Part shown: one piece after another, positions 26,220-34,900 of the stretch
How the letters are laid out: each line of letters starts with the position of its first letter
How positions within the stretch are numbered: position 1 is the first letter of the stretch
Assembly: GCA_947494645.1 (NCBI GenBank)
Contig: CANLVO010000002.1
Location: 738,359-802,358, forward strand
DNA: 64,000 nt
Direction: 5' to 3'
Origin: an uncultured Litoreibacter sp.
GTDB lineage: Bacteria > Pseudomonadota > Alphaproteobacteria > Rhodobacterales > Rhodobacteraceae
Notes under the pieces: generated by a model
What the model was told of the DNA's origin: nothing
The model's database searches: none
The model's input: only the letters and a program-made list of their open reading frames with translations
Made by a program: the position numbers and the translations under genes

Positions 26220-26881
26220 ATGCACCGACCGGAGACGCGCTTGCGGCCCTTCGCGAAGCCGCACAACAGGGTCACCGCGATCTGCGGGCGCGCATTGAGC
26301 GCCTTTCGGATGACGCGATTGATCTGATCCTGCGCGACGCGCGGTCACATTATGCGTGGTCCGACAAACCTATCCCGGACGGCCTGCTGGAAGAGATTTT
26401 CGGCATCACCATCAACGGCGCAACCAGCATGAACACGCTGCCTGCGCGGTTCGTCTTCGTGAAGACACCCGAGGGCAAAGACCGGCTGGCGAAGTCTTTG
26501 AAGCCTGCAAATGTCGGCAAAATGATGGGCGCGCCGGTGACCGCAATTATCGCACATGACATGAATTTCTGGCACGAGTTGCCGTTCTTGTTCCCGCATG
26601 AAGACCGCCGTCATCTCTTTGACGGCAAGGACGCTTATTGCGAGGACACCGCGTTTCGCAACGGCACGCTGCAAGGCGCGTATTTCATGATCGCCGCACG
26701 CGCCGTGGGGCTGGACGTGGGTGCGATGTCCGGCTTCTCTAACGCGATTGTCGATGAAGAGTTCTTCGCAGGCACATCGCTGAAATCCAATTTTCTGTGC
26801 AATATTGGGTACGCAGACGAGACGGCACTGTTCCAAAAGCTGCCGCGTTTCTCGTTTGACCAAGTTTGCAGCTACGCTTGA
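26216..26881 (+). CDS. RutE-like nitroreductase family protein (malonic semialdehyde reductase-like)
   Basis: A 221-residue FMN-dependent nitroreductase-fold protein close to RutE, the reductase that turns malonic semialdehyde into 3-hydroxypropionate in pyrimidine breakdown. Shared features: 'ARSHYAWSDKPI', 'PARFVFVKTPEGKDRL', 'GAPVTAIIAHDMNFWHELPFLFPH', 'TAFRNGTLQGAYFMIAARAVGLDVGAMSGF' (family block) and the end 'LPRFSFDQVC'. It has about 25 extra N-terminal residues. No other rut genes are present. Coupled with FAH and OsmC genes, so it may act on a different aldehyde, quinone or nitro compound here. Confidence 0.85.
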   Translation: MNAPTGDALAALREAAQQGHRDLRARIERLSDDAIDLILRDARSHYAWSDKPIPDGLLEEIFGITINGATSMNTLPARFVFVKTPEGKDRLAKSLKPANVGKMMGAPVTAIIAHDMNFWHELPFLFPHEDRRHLFDGKDAYCEDTAFRNGTLQGAYFMIAARAVGLDVGAMSGFSNAIVDEEFFAGTSLKSNFLCNIGYADETALFQKLPRFSFDQVCSYA

Positions 26882-26894
26882 GGAAGGGACCGAT

Positions 26895-27356
26895 ATGGCC
26901 GTGAAAATGAAAACTGTCGTCACATACCGCGCTCAAGCGGAGTGCCCGACCCATTCGCGCACGGAAATTCCCGTGCGCGACCTGACCGTGGTGATTGACG
27001 AGCCGATTGAACGCGGCGGCACCAATTTGGGTCCAAGCCCGACAGAGGCCGCGATGACCGCTTTGATCGCCTGCACCAATGTGATCGGGCACAAGAATGC
27101 GAAGAAGCTGGGCGTTGATCTAGGTACCATATCCATTGACGCAAAATGCCAGTTCGACCGCCGCGGCGTGCTCTTGGAAGCAGAGATCGACGTGCCGTTT
27201 CCCGAGGTCACACTGACGGTGAATTGCGACACGCCCGCAAGCCAGGAGGACCTCACCAAGGTCGGGGTCGAGACATCGAAATACTGCGCAATCGCAAAAC
27301 TATTTGAGGCGTCAGGAACCAACCTGACCGTTAATTGGGTGAAGACAAACACATAA
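26895..27356 (+). CDS. OsmC family protein
   Basis: A 153-residue OsmC-fold protein, probably a cytosolic thiol peroxidase. The first redox Cys is in 'LIACTNVIGH' and the second in 'SKYCAIAKLF', the expected two-cysteine layout with the long central helix. ATG 26895 has an AGGAAGGGA ribosome site 14 nt after the nitroreductase stop. Placement in an aromatic-type operon suggests protection from oxidants made during catabolism, or a role in processing a thiol adduct. Confidence 0.85.
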   Translation: MAVKMKTVVTYRAQAECPTHSRTEIPVRDLTVVIDEPIERGGTNLGPSPTEAAMTALIACTNVIGHKNAKKLGVDLGTISIDAKCQFDRRGVLLEAEIDVPFPEVTLTVNCDTPASQEDLTKVGVETSKYCAIAKLFEASGTNLTVNWVKTNT

Positions 27357-27394
27357 CTCAACAGGGCCTAGGCCCGCATTCTGGGAGGAAGAAC

Positions 27395-28468
27395 ATGTTG
27401 AACTGGACGAAGAAAGCAATCGCGGGCGCGGCCCTTGCGACGCTGACCGCGATGCCTGTCGTGGCGGAGGAAACCCTGTCAGCCGTGGTGATCGACGGCT
27501 ACCCTGACCGGGCCCTTTGGGTAAAGGAGTTCACGAACTTCTTCATCCCCGAGGTGGACAAGCGCCTCGCTGAAGCAGGTGCCTATAAGATGAACTGGCA
27601 GGAAAATTATGGCGGCTCCATCGTGAAGCCCAAAGGCGTACTGGAAGGCGTGCAGCTGGGTCTGGGCGATATCGGCATTGTCACGACGATCTTCCACTCT
27701 TCAAAACTACCAAGCCAAGGCATCTCCGGCTCGACACCGTTCGTGGCCTCTGACGCCCGCGCGGTGGCCAAGGCCGTGGACGAGATCGCCCGCGAGTTCC
27801 CGGCGATGAACAACGAGTTTGCCGCGCAGAACCAGATTTATCTTGCGACCGGCGTGGTGCTCGACACCTATCAGGTTTTCTGCACTTCCGAAGTATCCAC
27901 GGTCGCCGATCTTGAGGGAAAGAAGATCGCCGGGGCAGGGCTGAACCTACGCTACCTCGAAGGCATTGAAGGCGCCGCCGGCGTGCGTGGCGGTCTGACC
28001 GATTTCTACAACATGCTGCAAACCGGGCTGGTTGATTGCGGGATGCTGTGGCCCGAGGCTGCCAAGACGTTCAAGATCGCCGAAGTGGCACCTTACATGT
28101 TGAAGGCTGACCTTGGCGCGGTGAACTCCAAGACGATCACCGTGAATGCTGACTACTGGGCCAAGCTGCCTGATGACGTCAAAACCGTGCTGCAAGAGGT
28201 GGCGATTGACTACCGCGACCATCTGGCCGGTATTGCCATGGACCGCGCCGCAGCCTCTGCCGACGCTTATGTCGAGGCGGGCGGCACCATCGTTGAGGTT
28301 TCTGCCGCAGACCGCGAGGCCTGGGCCAATGCCATGCCAAACGTAGCGCAGGAATGGGCCGAAACGCTGAATGCAAACGGCGAGGCAGGCTCCGAGATGC
28401 TGGCGGCTTACCTTGGCAAGCTGGAAGCCGCAGGCTTCACTGGCGTGCGCGACTGGAACGTGAAGTAA
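27395..28468 (+). CDS. TRAP transporter solute-binding protein (DctP family)
   Basis: A 357-residue periplasmic binding protein. The signal peptide runs to 'TLTAMPVVAEE'. The mature part has DctP-type blocks: 'VLEGVQLGLGDIGIV', 'LEGKKIAGAGLNLRYLEGIE' and 'FYNMLQTGLVDCGMLWPE'. The usual carboxylate-binding Arg region is within 'SEVSTVADLEGKKI...'. ATG 27395 has GGGAGGAA upstream; an in-frame start at 27335 would overlap the OsmC gene. It is followed after 30 nt by the Q and M subunits. Given the flanking dioxygenase and FAH genes, an aromatic acid or keto acid is a reasonable substrate. Confidence 0.92.
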   Translation: MLNWTKKAIAGAALATLTAMPVVAEETLSAVVIDGYPDRALWVKEFTNFFIPEVDKRLAEAGAYKMNWQENYGGSIVKPKGVLEGVQLGLGDIGIVTTIFHSSKLPSQGISGSTPFVASDARAVAKAVDEIAREFPAMNNEFAAQNQIYLATGVVLDTYQVFCTSEVSTVADLEGKKIAGAGLNLRYLEGIEGAAGVRGGLTDFYNMLQTGLVDCGMLWPEAAKTFKIAEVAPYMLKADLGAVNSKTITVNADYWAKLPDDVKTVLQEVAIDYRDHLAGIAMDRAAASADAYVEAGGTIVEVSAADREAWANAMPNVAQEWAETLNANGEAGSEMLAAYLGKLEAAGFTGVRDWNVK

Positions 28469-28498
28469 TCTGTTGGCGACCCTAGAAAGGGCGAACAC

Positions 28499-29050
28499 AT
28501 GCTAAAGTCCGCTTTGGCTGGCCTGTCGCGGGTCGCCAACACCCTCGCCATCGCTTCCAACGCTCTGGGCACGCTCGTCGTGCTGGCGTTGGTGGTGGTG
28601 CTGAATGTCGATGTAATCGCCCGCGGCGTGTTCTCCGCGCCGTTGAAAGGCACATATGAGATCGTGCAGTTCTCCGTGGTGCTGATCGTGTTCTTGCAGT
28701 TGGCCGATGTGGTTCGGGTGGACCGGCTGACCCGCTCGGACGGGTTCTTGAACCTGCTGCATCACAAGCGCCCCAGAATGACGGCCAATCTGCGCCGTAT
28801 CATCAACGCGATCTCTGCCATTTTCATGGGGCTCATTGCCTACATCACTTTCCCCGAGTTTCTGCATATGTGGGACACGAATGACTATTTCGGGGTGCCG
28901 GGCCTCTTCACGCTGCCTTGGTGGCCGGTGAAGCTGGTGATCACGACAGGCACCGCGCTGTCTTGCCTGATCTTCGTGCTCAAGGTGATCACCGCGCAGG
29001 ACCGCCCAAAGCTGGTCCGCACGCCTGAACATGATGAGCCGCCCCTATGA
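28499..29050 (+). CDS. TRAP transporter small permease subunit (DctQ)
   Basis: A 183-residue inner-membrane protein with four hydrophobic helices at about residues 22-44, 57-75, 105-122 and 138-160. 'VDVIARGVFSAPLKGTYEIVQFS' matches the conserved first loop of DctQ proteins. It lies between the DctP-like and DctM-like genes and overlaps the latter by 4 nt. Confidence 0.9.
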   Translation: MLKSALAGLSRVANTLAIASNALGTLVVLALVVVLNVDVIARGVFSAPLKGTYEIVQFSVVLIVFLQLADVVRVDRLTRSDGFLNLLHHKRPRMTANLRRIINAISAIFMGLIAYITFPEFLHMWDTNDYFGVPGLFTLPWWPVKLVITTGTALSCLIFVLKVITAQDRPKLVRTPEHDEPPL

Positions 29051-30351
29051 CCCCTATCGAGATTGGCCTGATCTCGGTCGTTGCCATCGTCTTCCTGATC
29101 TATTCCGGCGTCTACATTCCGGTCGCACTTGGCGTGGTGTCGTTCCTCGCGATCTGGATCATGCGGGACAACTTCACGCTGGCGTTGAACTTGCTGAAGG
29201 TCGCCGTCGGCGACAGTGCAATGGAGTACAGCTTCGCCACGATCCCGCTTTTTACCTTTATGGGGCTCATAGTCAGTAAGGCGGGGCTTGGCAGGGACAT
29301 CTACGAGGTGATGACCATGCGGTTCCGCAAGGTCAAAGGCGGGATCGGCATGGCGACGGTCGGCGCGAACGCCGTGTTTGCCGCCGTCACCGGCTCTTCC
29401 ATTGCGTCGGCCTCCGTCTTCACCAAAGTCTCCGTGCCGCAAATGCTGGCGCAAGACTACAACCCACGCTTTGCCGTGGGGGTTGTGGCCGGGTCGTCGG
29501 TTCTGGGCATGATCATCCCACCCTCGGCGATGCTGATCATCTACTCCTTCGTCTCCGAGCAATCGGTCGGCGATATGTTCCTTGCAGGCGTCATCCCCGG
29601 CATCATGCTGGCCATCGCCTATGTCGGCGCGATCTGGTTCATGGGGCGCTACACACCCGCATTCGTCGGTGGGCGTGTTGTGCAAGACACAGAGTGGATG
29701 TCGCGCGGCGAAATTGCCGCCAAAACACTGCCGACACTGGGTCTGATCACCGTGGTCTTGGGGGGCATCTACACCGGCTGGCTTACGGCGGTTGAAGCGG
29801 GCGCAACCGGGGCGCTGGTCGCCTTGGTCATCGCGTTGGTGCGCAAATCCATGTCGCCCCGCGCCTTCTGGGACGCGTTGCTGGAGACCGGCCATATCAC
29901 TGCGGCGATCCTTTTCCTGATCACAGCGGCGTCCATCTACAGCCGGATGCTGGGTCTTGCAGGGTTGCCAAACCAGTTGCAGGATTTGCTGGCGGGCAAT
30001 GCGGCCTCCTTCTGGACCATCATGCTGATCTACGTGCTGCTGATGCTGTTTCTGGGCACATTGCTCGACACCGCGTCGATCATTCTGATCGTTGTGCCGC
30101 TGTTCTTGCCGCTTGTCGAGGCGATGGACATGTCCTTGATCTGGTTTGGCATCGTCACCGTCGTCGGCGCCGAGATCGGGCTGCTTACGCCGCCTCTGGG
30201 CATATCGTGTTTCGTGATCAAGTCGACGATCAATGATGATCGCATCTCGCTCAAAGACGTCTTCATGGGCGCGCTGCCCTTTGCCTTCGTCATGCTTATC
30301 GTGCTGTTTATCTTGATTGAATTCCCGATCCTTAGCCTCGCCCTCTTGTAA
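29047..30351 (+). CDS. TRAP transporter large permease subunit (DctM)
   Basis: A 434-residue polytopic protein of the DctM/ion-transporter family, catalysing sodium-coupled uptake with DctQ. Helical segments cover most of the chain. Signature blocks: 'AVTGSSIASASVFTKVSVPQM', 'SSVLGMIIPPSAMLIIYSF', 'FLGTLLDTASIILIVVPLFLPL' and 'EIGLLTPPLGISCFVIKS'. Length is standard. It is translationally coupled to dctQ and is followed 12 nt later by the ring-cleaving dioxygenase, tying uptake to catabolism. Confidence 0.94.
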   Translation: MTPIEIGLISVVAIVFLIYSGVYIPVALGVVSFLAIWIMRDNFTLALNLLKVAVGDSAMEYSFATIPLFTFMGLIVSKAGLGRDIYEVMTMRFRKVKGGIGMATVGANAVFAAVTGSSIASASVFTKVSVPQMLAQDYNPRFAVGVVAGSSVLGMIIPPSAMLIIYSFVSEQSVGDMFLAGVIPGIMLAIAYVGAIWFMGRYTPAFVGGRVVQDTEWMSRGEIAAKTLPTLGLITVVLGGIYTGWLTAVEAGATGALVALVIALVRKSMSPRAFWDALLETGHITAAILFLITAASIYSRMLGLAGLPNQLQDLLAGNAASFWTIMLIYVLLMLFLGTLLDTASIILIVVPLFLPLVEAMDMSLIWFGIVTVVGAEIGLLTPPLGISCFVIKSTINDDRISLKDVFMGALPFAFVMLIVLFILIEFPILSLALL

Positions 30352-30363
30352 GGAGTCCCGGCC

Positions 30364-31233
30364 ATGCGCAATGTCACCAAAGACAACATCACCGACGTCT
30401 TCATGGGCTATCTTTCCGATGAGACTGACCCTCGCACGCGCGAGATCATGGGCTCGCTCGTCAAGCACCTCCATAACTTCGCGCGGGAGACGAACCTGAC
30501 CCATGACGAGTGGCGCCGCGGCATCGCATTCCTCGAGGGCTGCGCAGCGGTCGAGACCGAAGACCGGCACGAGTTCGTGCTGGCCTCCGACGTGCTGGGA
30601 TTGTCCTCGCTGGTGGACATGCTGCATTCGAGCGAGGGGGCGACCTCTTCCTCCGTGCTTGGGCCGTTTCATGTCTCTGGCGCGCCGCCGCTGGCCTATG
30701 GCGGCGACATGAAGCGCCACTACGGCGGGCCCATGCTGCTGGCCGAGGGCGTGATCAAGGACACCGAGGGCAAGCCAATACCGGGCGCGCAGCTCGACAT
30801 CTGGCAAACCGCGCCCAACGGGCTCTATGCCAGCCAGGACGACGAACAAGACACGTTTTCTTTTCACGGTCTGATGACGGTCGGCGAAGACGGGCGCTAC
30901 GCGTTCACGACCGTGAAGCCCGTTGAATACACTGTCCCATCTGACGGCCCGGTTGGGGACATCTTGCGCGCCTGCGGGCGTCACCCGTGGCGGCCGTCGC
31001 ATCTGCATTACATCGTCACCGCCCCGGGTTTTAAATCCCTCGTGACGGAGATCTTTCCCGACGACGACCCATACTTGGATCAAGACACCGTCTTCGGGGT
31101 CCGCGACGATCTGGTGATGCGGTATGTCGAGGCCCCTGCCTCCGAGTTCCCCGACGGGATGGCGCTGTCCGGCAAGGTCACAGAGCCCTTTCTCAGGGTG
31201 GCATTTGACGTGACGCTGATGCGCGACAGCTGA
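30364..31233 (+). CDS. Intradiol ring-cleavage dioxygenase (hydroxyquinol/catechol 1,2-type)
   Basis: A 289-residue non-haem Fe(III) dioxygenase that opens the ring of a catechol or hydroxyquinol between the two hydroxyls. It has the helical N-terminal dimerisation domain (residues 1-105) seen in catechol and hydroxyquinol enzymes, then the beta sandwich with 'GPFHVSGAPP', 'ANG...' style 'AQLDIWQTAPNGLY' (first Tyr ligand), 'KPVEYTVPSDGPVG' (second Tyr), and 'RPSHLHYIV' (both His ligands). 'GRHPWRPSHLHY' resembles hydroxyquinol 1,2-dioxygenases most. No maleylacetate reductase is seen nearby, so the downstream route is unclear. Confidence 0.9.
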   Translation: MRNVTKDNITDVFMGYLSDETDPRTREIMGSLVKHLHNFARETNLTHDEWRRGIAFLEGCAAVETEDRHEFVLASDVLGLSSLVDMLHSSEGATSSSVLGPFHVSGAPPLAYGGDMKRHYGGPMLLAEGVIKDTEGKPIPGAQLDIWQTAPNGLYASQDDEQDTFSFHGLMTVGEDGRYAFTTVKPVEYTVPSDGPVGDILRACGRHPWRPSHLHYIVTAPGFKSLVTEIFPDDDPYLDQDTVFGVRDDLVMRYVEAPASEFPDGMALSGKVTEPFLRVAFDVTLMRDS

Positions 31234-31244
31234 TAGCATCTGGC

Positions 31245-31628
31245 ATGGCCAGAGTTCCCGTCTCTTTCATCGCCACAGATGCCCCCGATTTGGCGGAGGG
31301 GTTTTACAGCGATGTTCTGGGCCTGACGCTTCGCGAAAGAACGCCCTACGCGGTGGTCTTTCTTGACGGGGATCACCTGCTGCGGATCCAGATCGTCCCG
31401 GGCTTCCAACCTGTCGGACATACCGTGCATGGCTGGTTGGTCGATGACGTCGCGCAGCAGGTCAAAAAGCTGGGTCAAAAAGGTGTCCAGTTCGCGCGTT
31501 TTAAGCACCTGTCGCAGGACGCGCTCGGCATCTGGACCACCCCGGATGGCAGTCAAATTGCATGGTTCAAAGACCCCTCTGGGAACGTCCTTTCACTCAC
31601 GTCAAAATCTGATTCAGACCCGATTTGA
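31245..31628 (+). CDS. VOC superfamily (glyoxalase/extradiol-fold) protein
   Basis: A 127-residue vicinal-oxygen-chelate protein with two beta-alpha-beta-beta-beta modules: 'SFIATDAPDLAEGFYSDVLGLTLRE' and 'HGWLVDDVAQQVKKLGQKGVQF', ending 'WTTPDGSQIAWFKDPSGNVLSL'. It lies 11 nt after the dioxygenase and is the last gene of the plus arm. Members include isomerases, dioxygenases and glyoxalases; which one applies cannot be read here. Confidence 0.85.
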   Translation: MARVPVSFIATDAPDLAEGFYSDVLGLTLRERTPYAVVFLDGDHLLRIQIVPGFQPVGHTVHGWLVDDVAQQVKKLGQKGVQFARFKHLSQDALGIWTTPDGSQIAWFKDPSGNVLSLTSKSDSDPI

Positions 31629-31928
31629 CCCATTCTCTCGGACGCACGCCTCCGCTAATCTTTTGTGCGTCAATTGGCCATTTTGTCCAAATTATGATGC
31701 AAATAAGCCACATTGCGTGACGGTCTTTCCTAACGGTCTGCGGAGTCGAAAAATTTCCCCTTTGCTTCGAGCACGGTTTCGTGACCTTCGTTCATAAGCG
31801 AAACGCTGACTTGGGTAGTGTTTGTTTTCGGCCATTTTGAGTAGTGCGTAATGGATTAAGTCGGAAGCCAGAGGCAGGACCCAAATAAGAACACGCGGCA
31901 ACAAATGCCGAGAACGGGTGAGGACAAT
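31629..31928. other. 300-bp leader region of the giant surface-protein gene
   Basis: No convincing gene. The stretch is clearly richer in A/T than its flanks and contains the decamer GGCCATTTTG twice (31676 and 31830) in direct orientation. It probably holds the promoter and regulatory sites of the surface-protein pair. A 70-codon minus-strand frame (31692-31904) has no recognisable product or convincing ribosome site and was not called. Confidence 0.5.
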
Positions 31929-34900
31929 ATGAAACTGCGCTGTGAATCTGCCGCCACAGGTGTGTCCATTTCAGATGCGCGGGACCGTTTTTGGTCCGCC
32001 TTCGGCAAGGTCTTCAGCACCCTTTCCTTGTGTCTCTTTGCCGCACTCGCACCGTCGATGTCCTCCGCGCAGGTCAGCGAAACATTCACGTTCCAGTCTT
32101 CGCCCAACAACTTCACGGTCATCCTTGAAAACGCGTCTGGTGATATCGTAACGATCAGCAGCTCGCCGACCTCCCCAAGCTGCGTCACGGTTCTTGGGAC
32201 CGCGCTTCGGCCTTTTGCGAGTGCGTTCAATGGTGGTGGGGCCTGTGACCAACCAAATATTATGACGTTTACGGCAGACGGGTTCGACATCCAGGAGCTG
32301 TTCTTCAACGATATCGATGACATGGATGGATCGGCGTCCCGGGACGCCTTTGCGGCAAGTGTCCCTGGCACCTGGACCTCGCCCATTCCCGGCTCGCCCG
32401 GCGACACGCTGTCGATCTTTCCTTTGACTGGCCCCGTTCCCGCCTTCATCAACCAGCGCGCTCGGTTTATCGGAGCGGGGGCGCAAAGCTCTATTGTGGC
32501 GCGAGCGGCGACGAACAACCCGGTCAACGATTCTGCGCGGTTTGTGCTGGACACACCGACGAGCACATTTGCAATTATCCATGACGACGTGGACGGCGCG
32601 CGCAGTGCGTTTACCAGTTTCAATCTGGCCGCCATCCCTTTCGTCGTCTTCTACCCCCCTGAAGCAGACGATGAGCTCGACGTTCCGGCGCTCGCAGGTC
32701 AGACCGTTGTTATCGACGTGCTCGACGGAGACACCGACCGCGATGGTACGTTGGTGCCGTCTACGGTGACGATCACCGGCACGGCAAGCCCCGGCGACTC
32801 CTTGACGGTTGCCGGACAAGGGACGTGGAGCGTCAACACGGCAACGGGCGAGATCACCTTCACGCCGATCCCCGGATTTCTGGGCGAACCGACTCCGATT
32901 ACCTACACTGTAGACGACAATACAGGCCGTACCTCCAACGCGGCTACGGTCTCTTTGGACGTCACGACGCCCACACCCTTATCGCCCGCCGGGACCGGCA
33001 ACATCCTTGGGGCGTGCACAGCTGGCGGCAACGCGGCCATCTCTCCCTTCGTGTTTACGGGCAATAGCGGGACGGCCGCGTCCGGAAACATCACGACCTC
33101 GATTACGGGCGGCAGCCTGAGCTTTGACACAGATGGCGAAACCGCGCGCATTGATGCGGCAAACCCGGCCTTCACTTTGTTCGGCGATACGTTCACCGAC
33201 TCAGGCGTATTTGTATCCACAGGAGGGGTCTCCGGATTCTCGAACACTTATACGCAAACCTTTGCCGGGACCGAGAGTGTTTTCGAGGTCTACCAGCACA
33301 TCAACAGCTTGGACCAGCTTGGGTACGAATTTGATCCCGCCGCCAACCCTGGGATGGGGTGGGAAATTATTTCTGCGAACACAGGTGCCAACAACCTGAA
33401 CGCATTCGGGGTGTCTTCATCAACGTCAGCCGCCGCCTTTATCGTAGATGCGATCGACGCTGATTTTGACCGCTCCGTCCCTGACGAGCGGTTGAATGTC
33501 GACGAATTGTCCGCCGACTTCACCATCAGGCTGTTCCGTACAGATGGCGCTGCCATCTCCCAAATTGTGTGGACATTGCGTGAAGATCCAAGCCGGACAC
33601 CAGGGTTCCCGGATGGCTTTCAGTTCGCACAACAGGTCTGTGGGCTGGGCTCGGAAATCGGGCTGGTCAAAAGCTCGGTCTTTAACGACGAAAGCGGTGA
33701 TGGGTTTGCCCAGATCGGTGAGACGATCAGCTATACCTATACTCTGACCAATCTTGGGGCGACGGAGATCTCTACGATCTCCGTGATCGAAACCGGCTTC
33801 ACCGGTGCTGGCGGAACACCGGTTCCCGTGCTGACAGGCGGCGATGACGGTGACAGCATCCTGCAAACCACCGAGACTTGGACCTACGAGGTGGATTACA
33901 CGCTCGTGGAAGCTGACATCACCGCAGGCGGTGTGGACAACCAGGCCACAGCCGAAGGAACAGCACCAAACGGCACCACTGTCAGTGACCTGTCCGACAG
34001 CGGCAATACGGGCCAGGGTGTTCCCGTTGGTGTACCGGGTCCTGGAACGGGCGCAGATGATCCGACCGAGACGACATTCGGTCCTCCACCGATCCTCGCG
34101 CAAGACGACACACGTGCAGAACCAGTAGAGCCCACCACGGGCGAAACAGCCATTCTGAACGTGTTCGTGTCCAACGGGTCAGGCGCGGATACGCTGGGCG
34201 GCGTCCCTGCGACACCAGCAACGACCACGGTAACGCCGAACGCCACCAGCCCGCCACCGCCCGGCGTGACGCTGAACGCAGATGGCACTGTGGATGTGGG
34301 GCCGGGGCTGGCTCCGGGGCCATACAGCTTTGACTATGATCTCTGCGAGATCGCCAACCCGACCAACTGCTTTACAGCGACCGTCACCTTCACCGTAGGG
34401 TCGGAAGGTATTGGTGTGACCAAGGCTTCCACCTTCAACGACGAGAACGCCGACGGGTTCGCGCAAGTCGGTGAAACCATCACCTACACTTATACCGTGA
34501 CCAACGAGGGCGACTTCGACCTCAGCGGTGTTGGCGTCACAGAGACCGGCTTCACCGGTGCGGGCACCACGCCGACGGCGACGCTGACGGGCGGCGATGA
34601 CGGTGATCTGGTGCTGGAAACCACCGAGACGTGGACCTTCACCGCGACCTATGCGCTGATCCAGGCAGATATTGATGCAGGCAGCGTCGGTAACTCTGCC
34701 ACGGCCAGCGGCACAACGCCTGAGGGCACCACCTTGACGGATGTGTCCGACAGTGAAAATCCCGCCGATGGCGACGGGGTGGGCACTCCGGGGCCGGGTG
34801 CCGGCAATGACGAGCCGACTAACACGCCGTTGGCGACCTCCACTATTGTGGCCGAGGATGATGTGCTCGCCGATCCGATTGATACCACCACCGCGTTGGT

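Noticed and set aside
28885-31239. A 784-codon minus-strand open frame
   Set aside because: It lies opposite three well-supported genes (DctQ end, DctM, dioxygenase). Its product is rich in His, Asp, Gln and Arg, as expected from reading high-GC genes in antisense, with no recognisable domain.
31692-31904. A 70-codon minus-strand frame upstream of the giant gene
   Set aside because: No ribosome site or recognisable product; the region fits a promoter leader better.
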